NCBI GenBank assembly: GCA_001515955.1
Contig: LOES01000040.1
Span: 1 to 31,665 of the forward strand
Source: Clostridia bacterium BRH_c25
Lineage (GTDB): Bacteria > Bacillota_A > Clostridia > Lutisporales > Lutisporaceae
DNA: 31,665 bases
Direction: 5' to 3'
In this document: in pieces, positions 10,995 to 19,802 of the stretch
Layout of the letters: each line of letters begins with the position of its first letter
Position numbering within the stretch: the first letter of the stretch is position 1
Notes under the pieces: generated by a model
Databases searched by the model: none
What the model saw: the letters and a program-made list of their open reading frames with translations, nothing else
What the model was told of the DNA's origin: nothing
Translations under genes and position numbers: made by a program

Positions 10995-11549
10995 TTAAAG
11001 CCTCCTTAGCTATATGTTTTGCACTAACTCCTTCATAAAGTTTAAAATAGTGTAAAACATTTTCCTTGGTTGTTATAAACCGCAGCTACTTGTATTATCT
11101 ATTTTTGCGATTTAAATAACTGAATTGTCAACAAGCTTATGCACAGCAACTCAACATTATTAAGAAAAGGATATGATAATATAATAATGAATAAAAATGT
11201 GTATAAATTGTTAATATAATTCTGTATAAAACAAATATGGTTTTGCTTATCAACAATAAAAAAATGTGATTATCCACATACAAATTATGGGCGTTTATTA
11301 GATTATTGACAGTAAAAAGAAAGTTAATACACAAACTTGATGAGTTATACACAAATTATACACAGTTGTTGATAACTTTAACGAAAAAATAGAGTTATAC
11401 ACAATCATATAATTATAATAGCAAAACGGAAGCTTAAATTCAATAGAATAAGATTATTATCCACAATATTAGAGTTGTTGATAATGCTTTATCCACAAGA
11501 ATAAGTGGTTTATTAAATCAAATAATTTTATTTGGTTCTTAAACTACTA

Positions 11550-11578
11550 TTGAATAAGAAAGATTAGAGAGCTATAAT
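11550..11578 (+). promoter_or_regulatory. rpmH promoter, distal
   Basis: TTGAAT (11550-11555), 17-base spacer, TATAAT (11573-11578), about 130 bases before the rpmH start. Confidence 0.65.
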
Positions 11579-11605
11579 CTGTATAGAATTGGGACAAAAT
11601 ATTGT

Positions 11606-11635
11606 ATTGACACGAACTGTCAATGTATATATAAT
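11606..11635 (+). promoter_or_regulatory. rpmH promoter, proximal, perfect consensus with overlapping palindrome
   Basis: TTGACA (11607-11612), 17-base spacer and TATAAT (11630-11635) are a perfect sigma-A consensus. The -35 lies in a palindrome ATTGACA-CGAAC-TGTCAAT (11606-11624), a plausible operator. Confidence 0.85.
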
Positions 11636-11706
11636 TTTAATAGTAAAGTGGTGAATTATGCTTTATTGTATAAATGCATTAGAATAGATGTTAGGGGGTG
11701 TGTATT

Positions 11707-11841
11707 ATGCTAATGACATATCAACCAAAGAAGAGGCAACGTAAGAAAGTTCATGGTTTCAGAGAGAGAATGAGTACTGCTTCTGGTAGAGAAGTTCTCA
11801 GAAGAAGAAGAAGAAAAGGTAGAAAAAGATTGACAGTATAA
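11707..11841 (+). CDS. rpmH: 50S ribosomal protein L34
   Basis: The 44-residue, arginine/lysine-rich protein [20 protein letters not shown] onward ends in GRKRLTV and contains the L34 signature [31 protein letters not shown]34 is part of the large ribosomal subunit. AGGGGGTG lies just upstream of ATG 11707; an internal ATG at codon 3 (MTYQPKKRQ) is a possible alternative start. It has two strong upstream promoters and is followed by a hairpin at 11840-11863 before rnpA. Location beside dnaA is conserved in bacteria. Confidence 0.98.
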   Translation: MLMTYQPKKRQRKKVHGFRERMSTASGREVLRRRRRKGRKRLTV

Positions 11842-11863
11842 GGCCGCAACCCGTGGCCTTTTT
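11840..11863 (+). terminator. rpmH-rnpA intercistronic hairpin
   Basis: Stem AAGGCC (11840-11845) with GGCCTT (11855-11860) followed by T's, beginning at the last base of the rpmH stop. It likely trims rpmH mRNA or partly terminates, so L34 is made in excess over RNase P protein. Confidence 0.6.
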
Positions 11864-11929
11864 CTGTAGTCATTTAGGTATCGCCGGTATAAAAGGTAAA
11901 GCCTGATGAGAGGTTCAAGGAGGCAGAAT

Positions 11930-12274
11930 ATGACAACACTGCACAAGCTAAAAAAGAATTATGAATTTAAAAAGGTTTATAATGAAGGAAGGTATTACGT
12001 AGAAAAATATGTTGTCATGTATATAATTATGAATAATTCTGCTTCAAACAGGGTAGGTTTTTCGGTAAGCAAGAAAGTAGGCAACAGTGTTGTAAGAAAC
12101 AGAGTAAAAAGGCTCATGAAAGAAGTATACAGGCACTTTAGAGGGAATATGAAAATGGGTCATGATATTGTTTTTACAGCCAGAGCAGGTAGTGGAGCTG
12201 CTGATTATTCAAAAATTGAGAAGAATATTGTATCAATATTAAAAAAGGCCAAGCTCCAAAAAAGCGAGGAATAA
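11930..12274 (+). CDS. rnpA: Ribonuclease P protein component
   Basis: The 114-residue basic protein helps RNase P RNA process tRNA 5' ends. Family marks are LKKNYEFKKVYNEGRYY, RVGFSVSKKVGNSVVRNRVKRLMKEVYR and HDIVFTARAG. I chose ATG 11930 because AAGGAGG (11917-11923) is six bases upstream; an in-frame ATG at 11906 would include this ribosome site. It ends in TAA immediately before the yidD start, so the two are tightly coupled. Confidence 0.98.
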   Translation: MTTLHKLKKNYEFKKVYNEGRYYVEKYVVMYIIMNNSASNRVGFSVSKKVGNSVVRNRVKRLMKEVYRHFRGNMKMGHDIVFTARAGSGAADYSKIEKNIVSILKKAKLQKSEE

Positions 12275-12502
12275 ATGAGGAAGTTTTTCATTATTATAAT
12301 AAGAGCATATCAGATATTGATTTCTCCATGGTCCAGAGGGAAGTGCAGATTCATTCCTACGTGCTCTAATTATGCTATTGAAGCTATTAACAGATATGGA
12401 GTAATATACGGTATATTTCTATCTGCAGGTCGTATCCTGAGATGCAACCCTTTTAATCCCGGCGGATATGATCCTGTCCCGGAGAAGAAAGAAAAAACTT
12501 AG
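12275..12502 (+). CDS. yidD: Membrane protein insertion efficiency factor YidD
   Basis: The 75-residue protein has the hallmark [27 protein letters not shown] with cysteines and then [13 protein letters not shown]. In E. coli YidD assists membrane-protein insertion with YidC, and the gene is nearly always between rnpA and yidC, as here. The ATG directly follows the rnpA TAA with GCGAGGA as ribosome site. Family call is firm; molecular role is from homologs. Confidence 0.97.
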   Translation: MRKFFIIIIRAYQILISPWSRGKCRFIPTCSNYAIEAINRYGVIYGIFLSAGRILRCNPFNPGGYDPVPEKKEKT

Positions 12503-12537
12503 GTTTTAATATAAACTGAATATAAGGGGGAACAAAT

Positions 12538-13260
12538 TTGTTAGATTTTATTGCCAGGCCATTGGGCATGTTGTTGAGATTCATTTTTGATTTTGTTGGC
12601 GATTATGGATACTCATTAATTATTTTTACTATATTAACAAAGATACTTCTGCTCCCGATCAACATTAAGCAGACGGAATCTACCAAACGGATGAATGAAA
12701 TAAATCCCAAAATGAAGGAAATACAGGAAAAGTATAAGAACGACAAGGAAAAAATGAATCAAAAACTGATGGAGCTTTATAAGGAGCATAATTATAATCC
12801 TGCTTCAGGCTGTTTGCCGGCACTCATACAAATGCCCATTCTTTTTTCGTTGTTCTATGTCATAAGGGAACCAATCAAATATGTTTTCTTGGATGCTGCT
12901 GTATTTGAAGGAATAGCAAAGAACTTCTGGTGGCTTACTGACCTTGGCCAACCCGAGATGGCAACTACCATGTTTAGGGTTGCAGGATTCGGAATACCTA
13001 TATTAGCAGTATTGTCGGCAGCAACTACATATTATCAGATGAAGATGATAAATCCACAAAAAGGCAAGACAGATAAGGCAAAGGCAGAACAGCCTCAGAC
13101 ACAACAGATGATGACGAATATTATGCCTATAATGTTTGGGTGGATTACCCTTAGTGTGCCTTCAGGACTTGCATTGTATTGGGTAGTTGGTAACGTGTTC
13201 ACTATTATTCAACAGTATTTTATGATGAAACCTCAAGCTGTGAAAAAGGAGGTAGAATAA
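12538..13260 (+). CDS. yidC: Membrane protein insertase YidC/OxaA (SpoIIIJ type)
   Basis: The 240-residue protein inserts and folds integral membrane proteins, alone or with Sec. It has five hydrophobic segments typical of the Gram-positive form; no large periplasmic domain is present. Conserved pieces are TKILLLPINIKQTESTKRM, YKEHNYNPASGCLPALIQMPILFSLFYVI and LALYWVVGNVFTIIQQYF. The groove arginine of many YidC proteins is lysine here (LTKILLL), a common clostridial variant. Start is TTG 12538, with AAGGGGG seven bases upstream. A hydrophilic segment around residues 180-190 precedes the last two helices. jag starts four bases after the stop. Confidence 0.97.
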   Translation: MLDFIARPLGMLLRFIFDFVGDYGYSLIIFTILTKILLLPINIKQTESTKRMNEINPKMKEIQEKYKNDKEKMNQKLMELYKEHNYNPASGCLPALIQMPILFSLFYVIREPIKYVFLDAAVFEGIAKNFWWLTDLGQPEMATTMFRVAGFGIPILAVLSAATTYYQMKMINPQKGKTDKAKAEQPQTQQMMTNIMPIMFGWITLSVPSGLALYWVVGNVFTIIQQYFMMKPQAVKKEVE

Positions 13261-13263
13261 ATT

Positions 13264-13956
13264 ATGATGGTAGTAGAAAAGTCGGCGAAAACTATAGAAG
13301 AAGCGGTTCAGGCTGCTTTAGAGGAATTAAAGGCTGATAAGGACAATGTGGATATAGAAGTATTGGAGCAGCCGGCTAAAGGTATATTCGGCATCATAGG
13401 CTCCAGAAATGCTAAGGTAAGAGTATCATATAAGGAAGAAAAGACTCCTGAGAAAAAGCGGGAAGACAGGGCAGAGAAAAGAGAGATAAGAATAACCGAT
13501 TTTACCTTGGAAAAGGAAAAGGCAAGGAAGTTCTTGAGAGATGTATTGGAGTCAATGGATATAAAAGCTGAGATTAGAGCCAGGGAAGCTAATGGAGGCT
13601 TGTACATCAATCTTGCAGGACAGAAGATGGGTGTAATTATAGGAAGAAGAGGGCAGACCCTTGATTCTCTTCAATATCTTGTAAGTCTGGTAGTTAATAA
13701 GGATAAGGAAAGAGATAACTTTGTAAAAGTAATTCTTGATACTGAAGACTATAGAAAAAAGAGAGAAGAGACATTGCAGAGACTTGCGAAGAGGCTGGCG
13801 GAAAGGGTACAAAAGACAGGCAAGAAGGTTGAGCTTGAGCCTATGAACCCATATGAAAGAAGGATAATTCACTCTACTCTCCAGGAATTAGAGGATATAA
13901 CAACTTTTAGTGAAGGTGAAGAGCCATACAGAAAGGTCATAATATCTCATAAATAG
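13264..13956 (+). CDS. jag: RNA-binding protein Jag/KhpB
   Basis: The 230-residue protein has the Jag N-terminal domain (about 1-60: EKSAKTIEEAVQAALEEL, GIFGIIGSRNAKV), a charged linker, a KH domain (about 85-150, GVIIGRRGQTLDSLQYLV) and a C-terminal R3H domain (about 170-230, MNPYERRIIHSTLQ). KhpB binds RNA together with KhpA and influences cell division and sporulation in Firmicutes. Its ribosome site GGAGG lies inside the end of yidC. A strong terminator follows at 13967-14000, ending the rpmH-jag unit. The second ATG at 13267 is an alternative start. Confidence 0.96.
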   Translation: MMVVEKSAKTIEEAVQAALEELKADKDNVDIEVLEQPAKGIFGIIGSRNAKVRVSYKEEKTPEKKREDRAEKREIRITDFTLEKEKARKFLRDVLESMDIKAEIRAREANGGLYINLAGQKMGVIIGRRGQTLDSLQYLVSLVVNKDKERDNFVKVILDTEDYRKKREETLQRLAKRLAERVQKTGKKVELEPMNPYERRIIHSTLQELEDITTFSEGEEPYRKVIISHK

Positions 13957-13966
13957 CTAACAGAGG

Positions 13967-14000
13967 CCCGGTATTCTTAATATCGGGTTCTATTTTTTTT
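13967..14000 (+). terminator. Terminator after jag
   Basis: CCCGGTATT, three-base loop, AATATCGGG (one G-T pair), then TTCTATTTTTTTT. It separates the rpmH-jag group from mnmE, which needs its own promoter (a -10-like TATAAT lies near 14060). Confidence 0.85.
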
Positions 14001-14146
14001 GCTGCATGATCAAATTGCAGGCATATAGATTTTATTTCCAAAACCAAGCTCAGTAATATATAATAGCATATGATAGTAAGTGAATTATTAAAGCTGTTAA
14101 ATTAAATAATAAAGATGAAACTGCTGTCTCAAAGGAGATGATTTAT

Positions 14147-15526
14147 ATGTTGGACAGAACAATTGCTGCGATAGCGACGGCACCGGGTGAAGCCGGAATA
14201 GGGATAGTGAGAATAAGCGGTGATAAAGCAGAGGAAATATTAAAAAAAGTGTTCAGACCAAAAAAAGCAATTGGTATAAATGAAATAGCTTCAAGAAAAG
14301 TAGTATATGGTCATGCCGTTGATAGAAAAGGTGAGGTTCTGGATGAAGTTTTAGCTATTATTATGCGGAAGCCATACTCATATACTACTGAGGACGTTGT
14401 CGAGATACATTGCCATGGAGGTATTGTGTCAGTAAGAAGGATAATGGAAGAGGTTCTAAGAAACGGAGCTGATATTGCTGAACCGGGTGAGTTTACTAAG
14501 CGCGCTTTTTTGAACGGGAGAATTGATTTGGCACAGGCAGAAGCCGTTATTGATGTAATTACCTCAAAGACAGAAACAGGACTTAATGCGGCATTAAACC
14601 AGCTGGAGGGAGAGCTTTCAAAGGAAATAAAAGTTATTATGGATATGCTACTTTCCATACTGGCGCACATAGAAGCTTCGATAGATTTTCCAGAGCATGA
14701 TGTGGAAGAAATAACTATTAATAATATAAAAAATATACTAATAGAAGCCAAATCTTCTGCTGCAGCTTTGGCAGAATCCTTCGATGAGGGTAAAATTGTG
14801 AGAGATGGCTTGAGCACAGCAATAATAGGGCGTCCCAATGTTGGAAAGTCATCACTTCTGAATTTACTGCTGAAAGAAAACCGGGCTATTGTGACAGAGG
14901 TTCCGGGAACAACAAGAGATATAATAGAAGAATACCTCAATATTGGGGGAGTACTTATAAGGCTTATTGATACTGCCGGTATCCGGGAAACCGAGGACAT
15001 AGTTGAGCGTATTGGGGTAGAAAGGACGAAAGAGGCAATTAATAATTCTGATTTGGTGATACTTATGGTTGATGCTTCAAGTGAACTGTTGGAAGAAGAT
15101 AATGATATTATTGATTTAATAAGGGATAGAAAGGTTATAGCTGTATTGAACAAGACTGATTTGGGATTTGCTGTCAATGAGACATATTTAGCTGAGCTGT
15201 TCGGAGATGATAATATCATTGAGATGTCGGTAAAGAACAGGATCGGGATAGACAGGCTTGAGGAAAGAATAAAGAGCTTGGTGTTTCATGGGAAGCTAAG
15301 CATAAGTAAAAATAAAATGGTAACCAGTATAAGGCATAAGAACCTTCTTGACAGAGCTTTGGAAAATATGGAAAAGGCATTGTCTTCTATAGAAGATAAA
15401 ATTCCTGTAGACTTGATATCTGTTGATATAAGGGAAGCATGGAGTAATCTTGGAACTATTACTGGAGATACTGTCCAGGAAGATATTATAAAAGAAATAT
15501 TCAGTAAATTCTGCATAGGGAAGTAG
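14147..15526 (+). CDS. mnmE: tRNA modification GTPase MnmE
   Basis: MnmE forms a complex with MnmG that modifies the wobble uridine of certain tRNAs (5-carboxymethylaminomethyl). The 459-residue protein has the folate-binding N-domain, [12 protein letters not shown] helical region, a G domain with [12 protein letters not shown] (about residue 230), [10 protein letters not shown] and NKTD, and the C-terminal FCIGK whose cysteine is conserved. ATG 14147 has AAAGGAG nine bases upstream; an ATG at 14138 lies inside that ribosome site. mnmG starts ten bases after the stop, so the two partners are cotranscribed. Confidence 0.98.
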   Translation: MLDRTIAAIATAPGEAGIGIVRISGDKAEEILKKVFRPKKAIGINEIASRKVVYGHAVDRKGEVLDEVLAIIMRKPYSYTTEDVVEIHCHGGIVSVRRIMEEVLRNGADIAEPGEFTKRAFLNGRIDLAQAEAVIDVITSKTETGLNAALNQLEGELSKEIKVIMDMLLSILAHIEASIDFPEHDVEEITINNIKNILIEAKSSAAALAESFDEGKIVRDGLSTAIIGRPNVGKSSLLNLLLKENRAIVTEVPGTTRDIIEEYLNIGGVLIRLIDTAGIRETEDIVERIGVERTKEAINNSDLVILMVDASSELLEEDNDIIDLIRDRKVIAVLNKTDLGFAVNETYLAELFGDDNIIEMSVKNRIGIDRLEERIKSLVFHGKLSISKNKMVTSIRHKNLLDRALENMEKALSSIEDKIPVDLISVDIREAWSNLGTITGDTVQEDIIKEIFSKFCIGK

Positions 15527-15536
15527 AGGTGAAAAC

Positions 15537-17057
15537 ATGGAATATTTAGCAGGGGAATATGATGTTGTAGTTATTGGAGCGGGACATGCCGGAAGTGAAG
15601 CAGCTTTGGCATGTGCAAGGATGGGAATGAGGACTCTGGTGACTGCTATTAACTTGGACAGTATTGCAATGATGGCATGTAATCCTTCCCTGGGCGGACC
15701 TGCAAAAGGGAATGTTGTAAGAGAAATAGACGCTCTCGGTGGGGAAATGGGAGTTAATGGTGATAATACAATGCTTCAGATAAGGATGCTGAATACCAAG
15801 AAAGGACCTGCTGTCAGAGCATTAAGAGTTCAAATAGATAAAGAAAAGTATTCGGAAAGAATGAAGAGCGTTTTGGAGGAGCAAGAAAATCTACAGATAA
15901 AGCAAGCGGAAATTGTGAAGATAAATGTAGAGAACGGTAATATAGAAAGTGTTGTAACCGGTTTGGGAGCCGTGTTTAAATGCAAGTGTGTAATTTTAGC
16001 AGCGGGAGTGTATCTCAGGGGAAAAATAGTAATAGGCGAGGTAAGCTATGATGGGGGTCCAAATGGACTATTTCCTGCAATGAAGCTTTCAAAATGCCTT
16101 GAGGACCTGGGAATAAGATTAGTGAGATTTAAGACAGGTACTCCTGCAAGAATAGATGGCAAGACGGTAGATTTCAGCAAGATGGCTGAGCAACCGGGGG
16201 ATTATAATATAAATACATTTTCTTTTATGACAGGAGAAAAAGAATTGGATCAGAAGTCGTGTTATTTGACATACACAAATAAAGGAACTCATGATATTAT
16301 AAGAAAAAACATTAAAAGGTCTCCTCTGTATACAGGGGATATTGTTGGTGTCGGTCCCAGGTATTGTCCGTCAATAGAGACAAAGATTATTACTTTTCCT
16401 GACAAGGATGAACATCAGATATTTATTGAGCCGGAGGGATTGAATACAAAAGAGATGTATGTGCAGGGAATGTCCTCCAGTCTGCCGGAGGATGTGCAGC
16501 TTGATGTACTTCACAGTGTTGAGGGCCTGGAAAACTGCCATATTATGAGAACTGCTTATGCAATTGAGTATGATTGTATAGATCCAACACAGCTTCAACT
16601 GAGTCTTGAGCATAAAAAAATATCAGGCTTGTTCTTTGCAGGTCAGATCAACGGCACCTCAGGGTATGAGGAAGCTGCTGCCCAGGGCCTTTTGGCAGGC
16701 ATAAACGCAGCCTTAAAGCTTAAAGGACAAGAACCGCTTATTTTAGACCGGTCAGAGGCATATATAGGAGTCCTTATTGATGATCTGGTGACAAAAGGTA
16801 CGGATGAACCGTACAGATTAATGACTTCAAGAGCTGAATACAGGCTTATACTACGACAGGACAATGCAGATTTGCGACTTACACAGAAGGGATATGACAT
16901 AGGACTGGTATCGGAGGAAAGATATGAAAGATATACCAAGAAGAAGGAAAATATAGAAAAAGAGCTTCAAAGGCTTAGTAAGAAAATGGTATCAATGAAT
17001 GATAAGATAAGGGAGTATTTATCAAAGAAAGATAGTGCGGACATTAAGGGTCAATGA
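15537..17057 (+). CDS. mnmG: tRNA modification enzyme MnmG, N-terminal part (split gene)
   Basis: This ORF encodes the FAD-binding and substrate regions of MnmG: Rossmann motif [15 protein letters not shown] (residues 11-25), [29 protein letters not shown], and the NADH-region [18 protein letters not shown]. The family is about 620-640 residues, but this ORF stops at residue 506 (TGA 17055-17057), where a 59-bp tandem duplication shifts the frame. The missing C-terminal domain is intact in the next ORF, whose ATG overlaps the TGA (ATGA). Without one repeat copy the reading frame would be continuous and of normal length. Either two coupled polypeptides assemble into MnmG, or the enzyme is damaged. 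See the finding. Confidence 0.93.
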   Translation: MEYLAGEYDVVVIGAGHAGSEAALACARMGMRTLVTAINLDSIAMMACNPSLGGPAKGNVVREIDALGGEMGVNGDNTMLQIRMLNTKKGPAVRALRVQIDKEKYSERMKSVLEEQENLQIKQAEIVKINVENGNIESVVTGLGAVFKCKCVILAAGVYLRGKIVIGEVSYDGGPNGLFPAMKLSKCLEDLGIRLVRFKTGTPARIDGKTVDFSKMAEQPGDYNINTFSFMTGEKELDQKSCYLTYTNKGTHDIIRKNIKRSPLYTGDIVGVGPRYCPSIETKIITFPDKDEHQIFIEPEGLNTKEMYVQGMSSSLPEDVQLDVLHSVEGLENCHIMRTAYAIEYDCIDPTQLQLSLEHKKISGLFFAGQINGTSGYEEAAAQGLLAGINAALKLKGQEPLILDRSEAYIGVLIDDLVTKGTDEPYRLMTSRAEYRLILRQDNADLRLTQKGYDIGLVSEERYERYTKKKENIEKELQRLSKKMVSMNDKIREYLSKKDSADIKGQ

Positions 17058-17109
17058 ATGATAAGGTAAGGGCGTACTTATCAAAGAAAGACAGTGCGGA
17101 CATTAAGGG
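16992..17109 (+). repeat. 59-bp tandem duplication inside mnmG
   Basis: Unit 1 is 16992-17050 and unit 2 is 17051-17109. They differ at four positions out of 59 (two silent, two replacing Ile with Val and Glu with Ala), so this is not an identical-copy assembly error. As 59 is not a multiple of three, the duplication shifts the frame, and the junction creates the ATGA stop/start overlap with AAGGG just upstream. Confidence 0.95.
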
Positions 17110-17482
17110 TGGAATTAGCTTATATGAGCTGTTGAAAAGACCGGAGATCACATATGACTCTCTTTGTGAAATAGATGATGAAATCCCGGGGTTGGACAGG
17201 GAGACGACAGAGCAGATCGAAATACAGATCAAGTATGAAGGTTATATAAGGAAGCAACTGCAGCAGGCAGGTCAGTTTAAGAAGCTTGAAAACAAGAGGA
17301 TACCCCAGGGAATAGATTTTACAGCCATTAAAGGGCTCTCCCTCGAGGCAAGGCAAAAGCTTAAGAACATCAACCCTGCGAATTTAGGCCAGGCCTCAAG
17401 GATTTCCGGAGTATCTCCGGCAGATGTATCGGTACTTATGGTATATATTGAGCAGATGAGAAGAAAAAGAAAGGGTGAGTAA
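17054..17482 (+). CDS. mnmG: MnmG C-terminal domain fragment (split gene)
   Basis: The 142-residue ORF is the helical C-terminal domain of Mnm[18 protein letters not shown], the basic/aromatic stretch and the family motif [40 protein letters not shown]. In intact MnmG this domain contacts MnmE and tRNA. It starts at ATG 17054 overlapping the TGA of the preceding ORF; AAGGG (17046-17050) is three bases upstream, a short spacing, so translation is probably coupled to termination. There is an in-frame TAA at 17045-17047, so fusion by frameshifting has only a very narrow window. No degeneration is visible. The stop overlaps rsmG by 8 bases. Confidence 0.9.
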   Translation: MNDKVRAYLSKKDSADIKGGISLYELLKRPEITYDSLCEIDDEIPGLDRETTEQIEIQIKYEGYIRKQLQQAGQFKKLENKRIPQGIDFTAIKGLSLEARQKLKNINPANLGQASRISGVSPADVSVLMVYIEQMRRKRKGE

Positions 17483-18215
17483 GCTGGAGAACAGGAAAAC
17501 ACTGATTGAAGGACTTAAAGTACTGGGAACGGATATATCAATGGAAAAACTGGAAAAGCTTATAGCCTTCAAAGAAATAATGCTGGAATGGAATGAGAAG
17601 ATTAACTTGACAGCAATAACAGAAGAAAGGGAAGTGTTTATAAAGCATTTTCTTGATTCGGCTACCTGCCTTTCTACAGGCTATATAAAGGATGGTATGA
17701 AGATAATAGATGTAGGTAGCGGTGCAGGCTTTCCGGGTATTCCTGTGAGTATTCTCAAGGACGGAATTAAAATGACACTTTTAGATTCACTTAATAAAAG
17801 AATCAGCTATCTGAATGAAGTGGTAAAGAAGCTTGATTTGAAAGGCATTACCACTGTTCATGCAAGAGCAGAGGAAGCAGGCAGCAGCAAAGAACATAGA
17901 GAGGCTTATGATATAGTATTATCCAGAGCTGTAGCGTCAATGAGTGTTTTATGCGAGTACTGCCTGCCTTTTGTAAAGGTGGGTGGGTATTTTCTATGTC
18001 AAAAAGGTCCGGATACAGGAATAGAGCTGGAAGAAGCAGAGCTGGCAATAAAAACCCTGGGAGGAATAGTAAAGGAAGTAAAGGAATATCAACTACCCTT
18101 TAGTGATATAAAACATAATATAATAATAATAGGAAAGACAACAGATACTCCGACAAAATATCCCAGGAAGCCGGGTAAACCGGCAGCAAGTCCAATATTA
18201 TACTTAAAAAGCTAG
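17475..18215 (+). CDS. rsmG: 16S rRNA (guanine527-N7)-methyltransferase RsmG
   Basis: RsmG (GidB) methylates G527 in 16S rRNA using S-adenosylmethionine. The 246-residue protein has the SAM-binding [17 protein letters not shown] (residues 79-95), KINLTAI near 42-48, and [23 protein letters not shown]. The start is GTG 17475, overlapping the end of the mnmG C-terminal ORF, with an A/G-rich ribosome site in the preceding codons. The C-terminal tail is [13 protein letters not shown], as expected for the family. Loss of this gene in other bacteria gives low-level streptomycin resistance. Confidence 0.98.
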   Translation: MSKLENRKTLIEGLKVLGTDISMEKLEKLIAFKEIMLEWNEKINLTAITEEREVFIKHFLDSATCLSTGYIKDGMKIIDVGSGAGFPGIPVSILKDGIKMTLLDSLNKRISYLNEVVKKLDLKGITTVHARAEEAGSSKEHREAYDIVLSRAVASMSVLCEYCLPFVKVGGYFLCQKGPDTGIELEEAELAIKTLGGIVKEVKEYQLPFSDIKHNIIIIGKTTDTPTKYPRKPGKPAASPILYLKS

Positions 18216-18326
18216 AAATTTGTAACAAAAAAAACAGCTGAAAATGAGTAAAATCAGCCTTTCGCAGGCAGGAAGTAAAAGAGATATGGCGAATAAGTAA
18301 TTATATATTATGCGGTAAGGAGAGGA

Positions 18327-19130
18327 ATGAGTAACTTGAATGACAATAAGGAAATAATCAATATACCGATTGATAAAGTAGCTCCAAACCCATACCAGCC
18401 GAGAAAGGAATTCAGAGGACCATCCCTTGAGGAGCTGGCAGCATCAATTAAGGAGTATGGAGTGCTGCAGCCTATAAACGTAAGGAAAATTGGAGAAAAC
18501 GGCTTTGAGCTGATTTCCGGAGAAAGAAGACTTAGGGCGTCAAAACTTGCAGGCATGAGCTATATACCTGCAATAGTTATTGAAGTTATTGAGCAGGATT
18601 CTGCCGTTATAGCGCTGATTGAGAATCTGCAAAGAGAAGATTTGAATTTTATGGAAGAAGCGGAAGGTTACCATAATCTGATAAATGATCATGGAATGAC
18701 TCAAGAGGAGCTTGCAAAAAAGGTTGGCAAGAAGCAGTCAACAATAGCGAATAAACTAAGACTATTAAAGCTAAACAGGGGTATTAAAAAGACATTACTG
18801 GAAAATGAATTGACTGAAAGACATGCAAGAGCACTGTTGAAGCTTCCGGATGATAAGCTTCAGGAAAAGGCTCTTTTGGGCATAATAAAAAAATCTCTTA
18901 ATGTTAAAAAGACCGAAGATTTGGTAGAGAAAATGCTTGATGAGGTTGCGGCATCAATTGAGGAGCCCAAGAGAAACAGGATGAGAGGCAAAATGCATTA
19001 TAATATATATATAAATACATTAAAGAATGCCTATAAGGAAATCCAAAAAGCAGGCTGCAGGGTAGAGTATGGACAGATTGACAAAGGTGAGTTTATTGAG
19101 ATTACATTAAAAATACCAAAGAATGTGTAG
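18327..19130 (+). CDS. noc: ParB-family nucleoid occlusion protein Noc
   Basis: The 267-residue protein is a ParB paralog: the N-terminal CTP-binding region has NPYQPRKEF and the motif GERRLR (residues 65-70), and the helix-turn-helix is MTQEELAKKVGKKQSTIANKLRLLKL (124-149). The position after rsmG and before parA matches noc in Bacillus, where it blocks FtsZ assembly over the chromosome. The amphipathic membrane-binding N terminus of Bacillus Noc is not obvious here, so it could act simply as a second ParB. AAGGAGAGG precedes ATG 18327. A terminator follows. Confidence 0.88.
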   Translation: MSNLNDNKEIINIPIDKVAPNPYQPRKEFRGPSLEELAASIKEYGVLQPINVRKIGENGFELISGERRLRASKLAGMSYIPAIVIEVIEQDSAVIALIENLQREDLNFMEEAEGYHNLINDHGMTQEELAKKVGKKQSTIANKLRLLKLNRGIKKTLLENELTERHARALLKLPDDKLQEKALLGIIKKSLNVKKTEDLVEKMLDEVAASIEEPKRNRMRGKMHYNIYINTLKNAYKEIQKAGCRVEYGQIDKGEFIEITLKIPKNV

Positions 19131-19135
19131 TGTAG

Positions 19136-19160
19136 AGAACGCTTAAATGCGTTCTTTTTA
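19136..19160 (+). terminator. Terminator after noc
   Basis: AGAACGC, six-base loop, GCGTTCT followed by a T-rich run. A second hairpin GGAACGCA-TACAA-TGCGTTCC (19182-19202) lies between it and the convergent gene. Confidence 0.85.
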
Positions 19161-19206
19161 TTTTTTGATATAATATTGCTGCGGAACGCATACAATGCGT
19201 TCCCTA

Positions 19207-19476
19207 CTAGAGCTTTCCACTCAATATGAGTATGCCCATTGCTATGAACAAGACTCCGGCTGAGTTTTGGATATAGTGTGGAGGGATATACCTTGTTAGG
19301 TACGCACCTGCAAAGACTCCAATAAAGGAAGAGCATACCAGTGCTGCACTTGAACCTATAAATACTGACATTATTGAGTTTGATTTTGCAGCGAGGAGCA
19401 TTGTAGCAAGCTGCGTCTTATCGCCTAACTCAGCAATAAGTACAAGAAAAAAAGTATACAATACAGATTTTAACAT
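19207..19476 (-). CDS. Half-size TMEM165/GDT1 (UPF0016) family membrane transporter
   Basis: The 89-residue membrane protein has three hydrophobic segments and one copy of the family motif E-x-G-D-K-T (AELGDKTQL, residues 16-24). The family transports Mn2+ or Ca2+ out of the cytoplasm; most members have two such halves with two motifs. A single half must dimerise or pair with another half-size protein, which is not seen here. AAGGAGG lies just before ATG 19476. It is convergent with noc and interrupts the noc-parA spacing seen in Bacillus. Substrate is not determinable. Confidence 0.88.
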   Translation of the reverse strand: MLKSVLYTFFLVLIAELGDKTQLATMLLAAKSNSIMSVFIGSSAALVCSSFIGVFAGAYLTRYIPPHYIQNSAGVLFIAMGILILSGKL

Positions 19477-19802
19477 TTATGTCCTCCTTATTTCTATTGA
19501 ATAGTGTTTTGATAGGGCTTTTTCTTTTATTTGTTTTTTCAATCTGATATAGTATAGGTATGGAATGATTTATAATATATTTATTCTATATGCCTTTAAT
19601 ATATTAATGGTTTATTATATTATTAGAATATATAAGTTGACGAAAAAGCAAGAAATAGAGTTAGCAAGTAAATATTGTACAAGCGCTGGTAACTATATTA
19701 GATGTAATTAAGGTTCAATAACAAACAATGATGCATTTGCGCGAAACTTAAATGGAATTAATAATGGATTTTGCGAAATGTCTACTATGTGAGGTGTATG
19801 GG
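19477..19802. other. Divergent spacer between the GDT1-like gene and parA
   Basis: This 326-base AT-rich spacer has no ORF worth calling. It must hold the promoters of both divergent genes, but I could not assign either. I looked for a Mn2+ (yybP-ykoY) riboswitch ahead of the GDT1-like gene and saw none. Confidence 0.5.

Larger units (their letters stand above)
10995..11706. other. oriC: oriC, dnaA-rpmH spacer
   Basis: This 712-base spacer between divergent dnaA and rpmH has no ORF that resembles a protein. DnaA boxes: TTATGCACA 11137-11145 (+), TTATACACA 11198-11206 (-), TTATCAACA 11247-11255 (+), TTATCCACA 11270-11278 (+), TTATACACA 11345-11353 and 11356-11364 (+), TTATCAACA 11367-11375 (-), TTATACACA 11395-11403 (+), TTATCCACA 11457-11465 (+), TTATCAACA 11476-11484 (-), TTATCCACA 11489-11497 (+). 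The 3' part carries two rpmH promoters. Confidence 0.92.

Noticed and set aside
11137..11352. 71-residue minus-strand ORF within oriC
   Set aside because: It crosses many DnaA boxes, is AT-biased and lacks a ribosome site.
14311..15219. 302-residue minus-strand ORF opposite mnmE
   Set aside because: It is an antisense shadow of a clear gene, rich in Ser/Ile without motifs.
17046..17057. Programmed frameshift joining the two mnmG ORFs
   Set aside because: The window open in both frames is only 17048-17057 and has no slippery heptamer; ATGA coupling explains the data better.
17176..17194. Noc-binding-like sequence AAATCCCGGGGTT
   Set aside because: It lies in mnmG coding sequence and only partly matches the ATTTCCCGGGAAAT consensus.
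19477..19802. Manganese riboswitch ahead of the GDT1-like gene
   Set aside because: No yybP-ykoY paired core or terminator structure is seen.
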